Part shown: positions 18,304 through 29,892 of the stretch, piece by piece
How positions within the stretch are numbered: position 1 is the stretch's first letter
Layout: each line of letters starts with the position of its first letter
Notes under the pieces: generated by a model
Databases searched by the model: none
Told to the model about the DNA's origin: nothing
Seen by the model: only the letters and a program-made list of their open reading frames with translations
NCBI GenBank assembly: GCA_009746045.1
Contig: RPFO01000213.1
Location: forward strand, 6,251,654 to 6,315,653
Direction: 5' to 3'
Length of the DNA stretch: 64,000 nucleotides
Source of the DNA: Mesostigma viride
Lineage: Eukaryota; Streptophyta; Mesostigmatophyceae; Mesostigmatales; Mesostigmataceae
Translations under genes and position numbers: made by a program

Positions 18304-18824
18304 TGCTGCTCAGGGCAAAAAATGGCTCCGACAGTAAAGGTTCGTCAAACCAGAGGTTCGTTTCCCCTGGCTTGCTGTCGCCGCCCTCGTGAAAAGAAAA
18401 GAGGCCGACCTTAGCTAGGTGGGTTTGTTTTTGTCCTTTTTTGCGTGTCATGCGGCCTTGGCCCGGACGGCATTTTTTCGCCACGCAAATGTTGCGTCTG
18501 AACAAATGACGCAATGTGGCGTTCTAATTGCCGGCAGCTTACGTAAGGCTGCCGGGGCTATTAGGTCACATACTGCGTGAGAGAAAGAATCTAGATCTAG
18601 TTAATCACTACGCCATGAGCCAAGAAACCTAGACAGTGGCAGGTTTATATCTCAACGTAGCTCCTGCCACCTGGCCAAGAAAAACTGGCCAAAGCTTTGG
18701 CCACGACTGATCCGGATCAGGCCGCACCGGCCTCAAAAGGTATGTCACGTGAACCCAATAACCTAGCTATAGCGGCTACCCTTCCATCTCACTATAAAGA
18801 AACTATGTTCAGAGAACCACGATT
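17652..18824 (-). mobile_element. Truncated copy of the PAT-type element (A1 plus gag fragment)
   Basis: Nearly identical to 6886-8056 of the complete element: the 434-bp A repeat (18391-18824), the gag start at 18303 and about two thirds of gag, cut off at 17652. Only a few base changes are seen, for example ACAGTAAAGG against ACAGTACAGG. The break inside gag removes the C-terminus, pol and the B repeats. Confidence 0.85.
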
Positions 18825-18951
18825 AATTAATTACAGTAAAACTCGATCAAAAAGGGATACGTGGTGGCTGTCTCACTACAGATGCAACTAACCCAAAACA
18901 TGATATTCTGGAATAGTATAACATGCAATCCACTACCACCACTCATGGCAT

Positions 18952-21900
18952 CTACAAATTTTCCAGAGGGCTCCCGAACATGGCCTCCAGCTTGGCAGTT
19001 GCTGCATCCAGCTCCGCCACCTGTGTCAACATGAACCAGTGCATTGGTTAGGAAAACGCATGTGTTAGTGGACATGCCGTAGCTAGCCACCGGTGTGAGC
19101 CACGCATGTAAGTGAAACCGAGTTCTACAAATGTAGTAAAAATGTAGTATGCAACGCTCCGCGGGGGTGACCCCAGATCATGAACGGGGTCAGATTAATT
19201 AATTAACTATAATTAATAGACACGTGACTGCGTCACGTGAGCATAAGTCCTCAGTGGGAGGGGAACATGGGATGGAATGGATGGTATAAGCTATCTAGGT
19301 CCTAGTTACAGGGGTGTGGGCACCGCGGCCCGAATCGCTATGAATGCCATACTTGGTCACACGCGGAGCCCCCACAGGCTTGGGGGTGGTCTCCTTCATC
19401 ACTACTTGCCATCTATCCTTGCGCACCATCTGCCTCCATATTACAGACAAACCAGGAGGCTGCCCGGGGGTGAGCCCGTCACGTCTAGTGTAGCACATGT
19501 CCATGCCGACGGGGTCAGATAGGGTAAAAATAATGGTAATAAAGACCATGGAGTTCCCGCCTAGCTGGGAGAGACATACTTGTCACTCCGCTCAACCCAC
19601 CATGACAGGGAACCTGTGCCAAACATCTGTGTGCCAGCCTTTTCATCAGCCATGAAGCTTCTTGTATAAACCCACAAAGCTGTTTGTGATATTCAACACG
19701 TCAGTTAGTGCTAGCGCAATTGAATATCCATCATTTGTAACTGCATCTATGGGTACTTGACTGTGACAGGCCATAATTGTTCATTCCACAAATCTCCATT
19801 CCACAAACATGCCACATGGGATTTGATCTGCATCCTAAAAGCGCCATCTGTGAAGCAGGCAGCCCATGGAAACTTGCATGCGCACCCAATATTTCACGCA
19901 CATGTACCAAAGCACTGCTACAAAAAACCAGCGTACCTCACTCATAAATATAAGCAAATTAGCTATCTCATGGCTTACCTCCTCCTGTGTCAGCTTCCAC
20001 CCCAGTGCACCTGCACACTCCTGCGCCTGCCGAGGGTTTTTCACACTGCACAGAAAGAAGGCGCCGAAAAGCAAGATTGCAAGGACATCAAACTGCTCAT
20101 GTAAATGGCCGTTGGCTGCTTCTTGCATCTGTCCCAACGCTCCATTCACAGCGCAAACACAGAGCTTTATAAAATACAGCTGTACCACATAGTAGTTTTC
20201 CATAGTAGTTTTACATAGTAGTATATGCTTTGCCTGCCATTATTTGCAAGCTTAGTGCCAAATGTGTTGTTAGCACACGTGATAGCAAGCCTGTGCACAA
20301 AAACTATGACAGGAAAATGAATTGAAACGGCTCGAGTTCTGGCTATGCTGTGGGTGCACCCATGCACACATTCTTCCCTTAAAAGCCTTGGTTGGGCCCT
20401 GGGCGGACTAGCTTGGGAGACATGACTGCCGAAGGCGCCCTGCCTTCTTACCCAAATGCATTCTTCCCCGTGCCCGCACAATACACAAGTCATCATCACA
20501 GCTACTCCTAACTTCACGGGACCCCTCAAAGTGTCCCACTCCAGGCGTCTCGATGCAAGAACAACGTGTTGGGAAACTCCTGGGCGTGTGACTTCCGTAC
20601 AGGAGGGGGGGAATATGAAGCATCATGAGGACAATGAAGCGGGGAAGGAGCGGGGGGAGTTTCTCACCATGCAGCAAAACATGTCAAGACATGGCAAGCT
20701 GACGTCAGGCTGGCAATGCAGGTTGCGCCCAGTGCTTCACACACTAGTAACAGGACGCATGCATCCGAGTCGGATGCATCAGGAACCTAACCCCGCGCAT
20801 CAGACGTCTGATGCGCGTACACGTTAGGCTGCGCATAGGTCGTCTGATGCGCAACAAGTCCTCGTGCATCAGACACTTAATGCATCTTTAGACTACAGGT
20901 TTGCCACGTCAAACTCCACGCGCCAAACCAGGCCTGCACCAAGGTAATTTATCGTATGAATTGGACTGAAAGCCTCGATAACCAAACCGTACTTGTGAGT
21001 TCATTGAGATCCCAGCACTGAATTCTGTGGTCCCGCAACGACGGCGCATCCAACGTCTGACACGTGCCGAAAACCCTCACTGAAAGCACTGCTTGTGCCT
21101 CGCACCCAAAATAGCCACTAGATATCCTGGCCGTTGTGTATCATACTAACTGCCCATTATGCTTGCCGAAAAAATAGTTGTACATGCCAAGGACGCTGAT
21201 GCTAGAGTTAAAAAGTAGCTCCGTAAAAGTAAACCTAAAATACCTCAAGACTGATTCTGCTGCGTGCGCACCGATGCATTCAACGATCCATGCACATCCA
21301 ATTGCCAGCAGCCGACCCTTACCCTGGAATGGGAAGCGTCCCCTTGGCCATGCACCAGTTCAGCGCCACCTGCAGGCACCCAGGGTCGTGATGGCATGAA
21401 AATCCGTGTGAATGAGCCAAGTTGGCACACGGATGATCTTTGTCTGATATTCATACAAGGGGGCGGATGGTCTTTGTCTGATATTCATATAAGGGGACGG
21501 ATATTCATATCAGGGGACGGATATTCATATCAGGGGACGGATATTCATGTAAGGGGACGGATATTCATATAAGGGGACGGATGATCTTTGTCTGATATTC
21601 ATATAAGGGGACGGATATTCATATAAGGGGACGGATATTCATATCAGGGAACGGATGATCTTTGTCTGATATTCATATAAGGGGACGGATGATCTTTGTC
21701 TGATATTCATATAAGGGGACGGATATTCATATCAGGGGACGGATGGTCTTTGTCTGATATTCATAAGGGGACGGATGGTCTTTTTCTGATATTCATGAGA
21801 ACGGCTTAGGACTCCGTGACAGGCCTCACGGATGCCACGCAAGAAAGTATACGTACTTCTTTAGAGAATAAGCAAGTGGCATGAGAAGCAAAATGCGCTC

Positions 21901-22439
21901 AGCCTGACAGGTATTTGGAAAGGCAATCTGACGAGTAAGCCGACAAGTAACTAGACTAATCCACACTGCAACATCTTATCTACCCTACGTCTTATGTACC
22001 CATATGATCTACTTCGACATCTTATCTACCCTACGTCTTATGTACCCATATGATCTACTTCGACATCTTATCTACCCTACGTCTTATGTACCCATATGAT
22101 CTACTTCGACATCTTATCTACCCTACGTCTTATGTACCCATATGATCTACTTCAACATCTTATCTACCCTACGTCTTTTGTACCCATATGATCTACCTGC
22201 CATTGGCCTCCTACACATGGCACCTTCTACCCCACACATTGCAAAACAAAATCCAAACCTTTGAAAGCATGCAAAGGCACCGAGATACCTTAACCTTAAA
22301 TCCTAACCCCCTACTTGTCCCTAACGGCGGGAAGCCAAAAGGGGCAGGCAAACTGGAGCAGTCCCAAGTACCACCCTGGGAAATGCCATGCTCCTCCCCC
22401 GTCATGCATACCGCGCACTCACAGACAGACAGACAGACA

Positions 22440-22472
<33 letters not shown>

Positions 22473-22888
22473 ACAGACAGCCAGACAGACAGCCAGACAG
22501 ACGGACGGACGGACGAACGGACGGACGGACGGACGGACGGACGGACGGACGGACAGACAGCCGGATGGACGGACGGACGGACGGACGGACGGACGGACGG
22601 ACGGACGGACGGACGGACGGACGGACGGACGGACGGACGGACGGACGGACGGACGGACGGACGGACGGACGGACGGACGGACGGACGGACGGACGGACGG
22701 ACGGACGGACGGACGGACGGACGGACGGACGGACGGACGGACGGACGGACGGACGGACGGACGGACGGACGGACGGACGGACGGACGGACGGACGGACGG
22801 ACGGACGGACGGACGGACGGACGGACGGACGGACGGACGGACGGACGGACGGACGGACGGACGGACGGAAAGACAGACAGACAGACAC

Positions 22889-22975
<87 letters not shown>

Positions 22976-25900
22976 GGCAGATAGGCAGATCGCTATCGCA
23001 AACTCTAACTGGAGGTCAGCATCCATACGGGCATCGAATTCACTGCATACAACCGAGTCTGACGGTGTACGAGGCGATAACACGTTTCTCACGCGTGTGT
23101 GCGAGCAAAATATGGCACCAAAACATGTTGAAAAAACTCCCCTCCCCTCCCCTCCCCTCCCTCCTCCCCTCCCCTCCCTCCCCTCCCCTCCCCTCCCTCC
23201 CCTCCCCTCCCTCCCCTCCCCTCCCCTCCCCTCCCTCCCCTCCCCTCCCCTCCCCTCCCCTCCCCTCCCCTCCCCTCCCCTTCCTACCCTCACCCCTCAC
23301 GTGCGCGGGCATCCTGCACATATCCGTCCTCAGCGAACACACTAGTTTAATCCCAGCGCCTCACCTGCGCGGGCGTCTTGCCGCCATGCGCCGCCCCGAT
23401 GCTCCTCAACTTGGCCAGCACTGGGTCCACCAGGCGCAGCCGGTCCTCCGTGAACACACTCGAGCGGGGGCCCACGGGCTTAACGCTGCCGTCCGCAAAC
23501 TTCCCCGTGAGCAGCCCCTGCGCGAGGGGGCTGTAGGCCATCAACGTCACACCCAGGTCCTGGCAGGCGTCGGCCACACCGTTGGTCTCCGGGCGCCGGT
23601 AGAGCAGGGAGTACTGGACCTGTGGGAGTAAAAATACAATGAAATGGAAGAGTGGGTGGGTGGGTGGATGGGTGGGTGGGTGGGTGGGTGGGTGGGTGGG
23701 TGGGTGGGTGGGTGGGTGGGTGGGTGGGTGGGTGGGTGGGTGGGTGGGTGGGTGGGTGGGTGGGTGGGTGGGTGGGTGGGTGGGTGGGTGGGTGGGGTGG
23801 AAGAGTGTGGCTGGAATAGGGGCCAAGAAATGACAGGGGGGAGAGGAGGAGGGAAAGAGAAACGGGCCGGATTTTGCCCAGGGATAAGTTGGTGGCCGGT
23901 GGCAAAAGGGCCAGGGTACATACCCAGAGTGTGGCGGTGTAAGGGTGGGGGGCATGTCGCGAACTGCAGATCATAAAAACCGCTTAGTACTCTGCTAAGG
24001 GCATATGAGTGAGCAGCCAGTGGTTAGAAAGATCAAGAATCGACAGGCCGGAGCAGCAGCAGCGGCATACAAGGATTTCGAGCAGAGATGGAACACAGTA
24101 TGGAAGGAAAAAGAGTATGCTACTGATAAAGAAGTCCAACAATAATACAAGTCCGTGCAAATTATGTACTTCTAAAATGACAATAATAATACACTGTCCG
24201 CCAGGCAACAGGAGACATCCAGTGTTCATGATCCATCGTTGAATAGGCAACAGAAGACATCCAGTGTTCATGACCCATGCTTGAATAGGAAACAGAAGAC
24301 ATCCAGTGTTCATGATCCATCGTTGAATAGGCAACAGAAGACATCCAGTGTTCATGACCCATGCTTGAATAGGAAACAGAAGACATCCAGTGTTCATGAT
24401 CCATCGTTGAATAGGCAACAGAAGACATCCAGTGTTCATGACCCATGCTTGAATAGGCAACAGGAGACATCCAGTGTTCATGATCCATCGTTGAATAGGC
24501 AACAGAAGACATCCAGTGTTCATGACCCATGCTTGAATAGGAAACAGAAGACATCCAGTGTTCATGATCCATCGTTGAATAGGCAACAGAAGACATCCAG
24601 TGTTCATGATCCATGCTTGAATAGGCAACATGCAGATCCATCCATGTTACATCACGGTTGATAGCCAGGTACTTGCTTGCCAACATTTGTAAGGGCTGCA
24701 GACGGCCGAAGCGCCTCATGCCTCGGTCCCCAAACATACCACTAAGCAAACTGACCCTGTCCCCAAGATCAGCATTAAACACTAGAGCATTTGTGGAACG
24801 AACCGACACCCTCTTCGCATAGGAGCGACGTGAGCCTCCGCAAGCTGAACACCGATCTGCGCAAAATGTATTTCTTAAAATAAGAATACAGCTGCTGACG
24901 CTAATCAAGTAAACAAATTACAGGCCGCATAAACAGCAGCATATTATCACCTACTACACGGTTCGACCCCAAGCACTACCAGCAGCCATACATCAGTATG
25001 AAGTGCTTCCACAAAGACCCTGCAAGCAGCTGATCCTACCTGGTTGCATGCCAGCACCACCCCCTTGTCAGCCAGGAACTTGTGCGCGTCTCGCAACCGG
25101 TTGGCATTGAAGTTGGATACGCCCACCGCCTTGGCCAGCCCCAGCCGGTGGCAGTCCACCAGACCCTGGCACGTGGCACACGGTGACCGTTTCCGCGATG
25201 AGGATGCGATGAAAGAGATGAGGATGCGATGAAAGAGATGCAGGAGATAGATTATTAAAAAACAATATTTAGCAAATAACCATTAGGCTGAGTGGCGTGA
25301 CTGGGGCCTGGGAGCAAAAAAAAAAATACAAGGCAGCGCGAGGATACTCATATACATTTCATGCAGTCTAGGCCGTTCACTCATGTGCCCACGTTGGGAG
25401 GTCATGGAGTACAAACTACGTCAACTTGGGGTAAACTATTTCAACTGTTAAGTAAAATAATTACAACCATATGATTACAGCATGATGCCCGGACAAACTC
25501 CCCCTACACAAGCGTCATCCCTATACAACCTCCCCCTGATAAATCTCCCCACACAATTCTCTGCATGTGTCCAGGCGGCAGCAAACCCAATGCCCACTAT
25601 GCTGCAACCCACCATGACAGGTCCATTTAGTAAACAAACCACTTGACAGTATTATGCCACAGAAGGGCATGGCAAAATGCCATCAGTAACGAAACGAACT
25701 GCGATATTTGTACCAAAACAAGTCAGCAATATGCGTAACAAATAGTACCATAAGTAGTATTAGCACTAAAACTAACAGCAACATTCATGCCTACAGCCAT
25801 AGGGAAAGTTTAGATAACAATCAAATATCAGTACTCCCTTTTCAAAGTCCTACTTAGGTGAGCGAATCAGGCCATAATTATGCCATATTAGGCCATTCGT

Positions 25901-28900
25901 CCTCTACTTTAGACTATTGACTGAAGTATTCCTCCCTATTCCTCACTCAAAGGTCACGGAGCACTATAACATACTGGGACGTCTTATTCGGTGGACCAAC
26001 CCATCAAACAACCCATGCCTTCACTGGCAGGTCACGGAGCATATTAACTGGTTGTGATGCCCCTTCATCCAGCCCCCTTCAACAAATCTGTTCATGGACT
26101 GCAGAGCCAGCAACAGCGACAGCTCCCCAAGTAGTCATGATGCTGGGCCCAAGCCCAAAACGATGGACTCAAAAGATGAGGACTGCGCCGAACATGCACA
26201 AGACAAAAACACGGATGAAAGAAGAGAACATGCGGACTCAAGAACGTATGGGGAACGCCGCAGCTGCTCCGGAGTGAGGGAGCGCAGCGCCTCACCTGCA
26301 GGTAGGCCTTGTTGGGGCCCATCCCGAGAACCTCCAGCCCTGGCCAGTGGATCATGTACAGGTCTGACGTGCAGGGAGGGGCACAAGGCCGTGGATGAGG
26401 GGTGAGTGGAGACGGTAAGGAGGGAGGGCCCAAAGGTGCATGACAATAAGCGGTTAAGAGGCAGCGAACAGAGAGCGAGCCCACGGAGACACCCGAGCAA
26501 CGAAACTCGTAAGTTGTGAGATGTTTTTTTTCCGGGCATGCGCACAAACATGTATCACCCCTCCCAGTTCACACACAACACTTCAAGGCGTTGGAGCCCA
26601 CTCACCCACACCTCTCCCACTTCATGCAGGACACACACAATTTTAACCACCTTCATGGTGTTAAGAGCCCACTCACCCACACTCTCCCGCTTCATGCGCG
26701 CCAAGCTGGCCCGCAGCGCGTCCACGACAGACCCGCTGCTCGTGCGCCAGGGCAGCGGCGCAAACTTGGTGGCGACCGTGATCTCGTTTAGTGCGCCGCG
26801 CTCAAACCTGGGGGGAGAAGAAGGGAGGGGGGGAGGGGGGAAGACGGGGGGAGGGGGCAGACAGCAGCCGCGTGGTGAGAAACCGACCACCAGGTACGGC
26901 AGAGGGCAGACGGCATACCAGAGACTGCATATTGCACACCGCAGAGGGCGGAGGGCAGAGGGCAGATGGCAGAGGGCAGAGGGCAGATGGCAGATGGCAG
27001 ATGGCAGATGGCAGATGGCAGATGGCAGATGGCAGATGGCAGATGGCAGAGGGCAGACGGCAGAGTGCAGACGGGAGAGGGCAGACGGCAGAGTGTGGCC
27101 AGCAGAGTGCAGACGGGAGATTGGAGACGACAGACAGCAGCACCCACATGGTGAAAGACCCCCACCACACCAGCAAAAAAAATTGGAAACATGCGGCGTG
27201 GGTTGTGCGCACCCGCATGCATGATGAACCATCAACTGCACACAGAAATGCTCAGAAATGGCACATGCATGGCTTAACACCCTAGCCTCTTTACAGTACA
27301 ACCCCATCCGAACCAGGCATGCATACGCCAGATCCACACAAACCTGAAACCCTGATCTGTACCCTGGACCAAACTGAAGTGGGATGCCAGCACATAATAA
27401 TGTACTGTCAGATACCAGCACACACTGTAATGCAGGACGCAGGCATTGTGATCAGGGATGCCAGCACTTACTCTCCCACCAGCTGCTCCGACACGCCGAG
27501 CCCATATACTTCGGCCGTGTCCACAAACGTCAGCCCGCCCTGCATCCATTACACGCGTACGAGAGCATCAAGGGGAGACATGAAACTTTTACAGTAGCAT
27601 AAAAAAATTTAAATTTTTACCACAAATATGTAATTTAAACATTTAACTTTTACAAGAGCATCACGGGGAGACAAGGCCAGCAGCAAGCAGTCGGGTAGGT
27701 GGTATACTGCCCTCTACCTGTGGCCAAGCTGTACAATCACATACAGGCGAGGCGCACCCAACAGCAACGACTGCCGATCATGCGGTTCGCTACCTAATTG
27801 AATTTTCCCCACACTCGTACGCCAAAGAGCACAAGCCCAATCAGGCCCTACACCGCCCAAGACAAGAACATGAATTGGTTGCTAGTTATTTGTTACTCGC
27901 TCGCCTACTACTGCACGTGTAGGTGCTGCGTGCTCACTCACTTTTGCTTGCGTGGCGAAGGGTCAACGTGCGCATCCACCAAGCAAGCTGCTGCGCAGTC
28001 ATCAAGCAAGCTGCTGCTGCTGCGTGGCCACCAAGCAAGCTAGCGCGCAGTTACACAGCAAGCCGGTCTAGCAGCGCGTGAAAGACAGGCAGGTGTGGCC
28101 AGTGGCTACGCGACCATCTCTCCCTCTGATGCCCTTCTCCGTTCTTCTCCCCCCATGAGGTGGCTACGCCAGTAAGTAACTTGGTAACTTGTTCCACTGT
28201 GGTTGTGGCACTTGGGCCCCCTTGCCCCTTGCACCTCCTTTACCCCCGTTCGCCCATCGCCCCTTGCATTGGGACAACTACTCCCCCATGCGACGGCCCC
28301 AATCCATCACGTCGCGTTGTTGCATCGATGCATCGATGCATCGATGCATTCCGCCATGGGTCGGCCTGATTGGTCCTTAGATTCAGCGCAAAAGGATGGT
28401 TGGAAAACTCCCTGATAGACTTTTGCAGCGTGAAGCAGCATGCCAGGCAACATTCCGTTACTGAGTAGGCACCAATGGGCTCGGATGATGATATCAGTAC
28501 ATATCATGACAGCGGGTCCTGGTCATGCTTCTGGGAGACCGTATAAGACACCAACGCAAGATTTCAAATCTGTAGTCAACAGCTTCCTGAGAGAATGTAG
28601 AACACATGCACTTGGCGCATAAATATCCACACGCTAGCTTGAACCTACCAGAAAGTTCGTTGGGAGGCACAGACCACCGCGCGATGGGTTGGGAGGCAGT
28701 GATCGCGGCATGGCATACCGCCGCATACCCCAGCATGAATACTACCTTGTGGAACCGCATGCCTACCTTGTTGGCGGCGTTGAATGCCTGCCGCACGTCG
28801 TCCTCTCCGTAACCGGAACCAAACCCCCAGAAGAACTTGTCGCCCCAAGCCCAAGCACCCACCCCGACGGGGCTAACCCTGACGCCAGACTTTCCCAGTT

Positions 28901-29335
28901 CGACAGTTTCCCCTGAATCCATGCGACACATGCAAGCATCGAGAAAAGAACTTAGCACGCATAAACACTGACCAAGGCTCCCTGATCTCAACTGTTAATT
29001 GCATCAGCGCGCAATTCGACGAAGGCAAAGCCAACGCCCTTACAATCGACTTTGGCGTCCACGAATTTTTCCACCTTAGTCTCCACAACATCGCCGGTGT
29101 TGCCAACGTCGGCTGTTGAGGACGCCTTCACAACAAGCCCAGCACGTCCCTTGACTGCTGGGGTAGAGCTAACGGGGATATAACCCCCGTGTCGGGCACG
29201 GCTGATCCTAGAACTTCCCCACAGCGTGCTTTGAAGAACGCGTTGCTGCGCCGGTCTAGGTACAGCGCACGCTTTCTTTGCGTTTGTGGGCGTCGCCGTC
29301 GAGCATAGAGCGATGTTGCCAGCAACCACGGCCAT
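18952..29335 (-). CDS. Plastid-targeted aldo/keto reductase, 10 exons
   Basis: Exons in gene order: 29335-29044, 28912-28767, 27539-27472, 26807-26677, 26363-26296, 25165-25040, 23619-23365, 21369-21323, 20045-19979, 19020-18952. All phases agree and the sum is 1,269 bases, 422 residues plus TAG. The ATG has a strong context (CCACCATGG). Residues 1 to about 75 look like a chloroplast transit peptide, rich in Ala, Ser and Arg with few acids. The reductase begins at ETVELGKSGVRVSPVGVGAW. The catalytic tetrad is visible as Asp and Tyr in FVDTAEVYG, Lys in VATKFAPLP and His in YMIHWPGL; VGVSNFNANRLRDA and PIPGVKNPRQAQE are the expected later blocks. By alignment from memory it belongs with plant chloroplast oxidoreductases of the At1g06690 type, which use NADP(H); the substrate is not known. 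Introns are 0.3-3.3 kb and full of tandem repeats. Confidence 0.92.
19214..19516 (-). repeat. Dispersed repeat, copy 1
   Basis: About 300 bp starting TTAATAGACACGTGACTGCG that recurs at 40073-40378 with roughly nine of ten bases equal. On the minus strand both copies carry a frame fragment RQMVRKDRWQVVMKETTPK, so it is probably a remnant of a transposon coding region. This copy lies in the last intron of the reductase gene. Confidence 0.65.
20794..20817. repeat. Perfect 24-bp palindrome
   Basis: CGCGCATCAGAC followed by its exact reverse complement. A shorter one, GCATCCGA-G-TCGGATGC, lies at 20761-20777, and further copies of the GCATCAGAC/GTCTGATGC half-site follow to about 20872. All are inside a reductase intron. 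Confidence 0.7.
21437..21800 (+). repeat. Tandem array of about 20-bp units
   Basis: Units of GGGGACGGATATTCATATMA interspersed with a longer form containing GATGATCTTTGTCTGATATT. It lies in the reductase intron just beside the short exon 21323-21369. Confidence 0.75.
21968..22196 (+). repeat. 46-bp tandem array, about five copies
   Basis: Unit beginning ACATCTTATCTACCCTACGT and ending CATATGATCTACTTCG, nearly identical between copies, in a reductase intron. Confidence 0.8.
22424..22984 (+). repeat. Tetranucleotide satellite (CAGA / GGAC / CAGA)
   Basis: CAGA and GCCA units, then about 90 nearly perfect GGAC units (about 22500-22868), then about 28 CAGA units. All reading frames are open through it on both strands, giving spurious frames of up to 438 codons. 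It is in a reductase intron and is not coding. Confidence 0.9.
23138..23290 (+). repeat. CCCCT pentanucleotide array
   Basis: About 150 bases of CCCCT/CCCTC units. The minus strand, which is the sense strand of the reductase pre-mRNA, is a G-rich AGGGG repeat. Confidence 0.9.
23652..23796 (+). repeat. GGGT tetranucleotide array
   Basis: About 35 GGGT units in the intron next to reductase exon 23365-23619. The G-rich strand is the template strand of the gene, so the RNA would be C-rich. Confidence 0.9.
24196..24634 (+). repeat. 42-bp tandem array with dimeric order
   Basis: About ten copies of a unit around GACATCCAGTGTTCATGA. Copies alternate between a TCCATCGTTGAATAGGCAAC form and a CCCATGCTTGAATAGGAAAC form, so the true period is an 84-bp dimer. 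It is in a reductase intron. Confidence 0.8.
26600..26640 (+). repeat. Degenerate copy of a reductase exon edge
   Basis: CACTCACCCACACCTCTCCC, followed by ACTTCATGC, repeats with an offset of about 70 bases the end of reductase exon 26677-26807 and its donor (CACTCACCCACACTCTCCC, then GCTTCATGC). It lies in the intron just downstream in transcript order. Confidence 0.65.
26942..27128 (+). repeat. GCAGATG / GCAGAGG heptamer array
   Basis: About 25 units of GCAGATG and GCAGAGG with scattered variants, in the intron after reductase exon 27472-27539. Confidence 0.85.
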
Positions 29336-29892
29336 GGTGGGGACGCGACTGAAAAATCTGCGTTAAGTCAGCTTACACGATAAAACCTCACAGCCTGACC
29401 TGCGGCTCGTGCAACGTTAACAACAGTGGGCCGCTGTGGCGAACAAAAATTCGGGGATTTCCGGTGTTCGGTTCGGTGGAAGGTGCAAGCCACGGGCTTT
29501 GCTGGACTGCTGTATCCTTCGTCCAAGTGGCGATGGTCAAGTTCTGTAAACGTGGCAACAGCCCTTGCCGCCAGCGTAACTGCGTGAGTGACCGTTTTGC
29601 TCCGTTTTGAGGCAGAGAGTCGATCCTCTTTCCTGCAGGCTGCCGACTGCCAAGTGCCAGGTAAGCAAAAATTAGTGTTGTTTGTGTGAGGACTCATGAG
29701 GGGAGAAGCCTGTGCTCTGTGAGTGCGTGGGCAGTTCGCATGTGCCACGTCGCGCTGGCAGCTGGGCCATCAGCCATCGTTATCGTTACATTATGGCAAA
29801 TTTTAGTTAAATGCATGCACGCCCAAGGCATTGAAGCGCAACCACGAACTTTCCACACACGCTTCGGGCCCAGCGCACATGCACGCGTGAGC
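29336..29892. promoter_or_regulatory. Shared divergent promoter region
   Basis: 557 bases separate the start codons of the minus-strand reductase and the plus-strand DUF1499 gene, so both promoters must lie here or in unseen 5' introns. No TATA box or other site is convincing. Both flanking proteins look plastid-targeted, which would fit co-expression; that is inference. Confidence 0.45.

Noticed and set aside
22188-23631. Long Thr-Asp-Gly-Arg and Arg-Pro-Ser-Val repeat frames on both strands
   Set aside because: They are translations of GGAC, CAGA and CCCCT satellites in a reductase intron.
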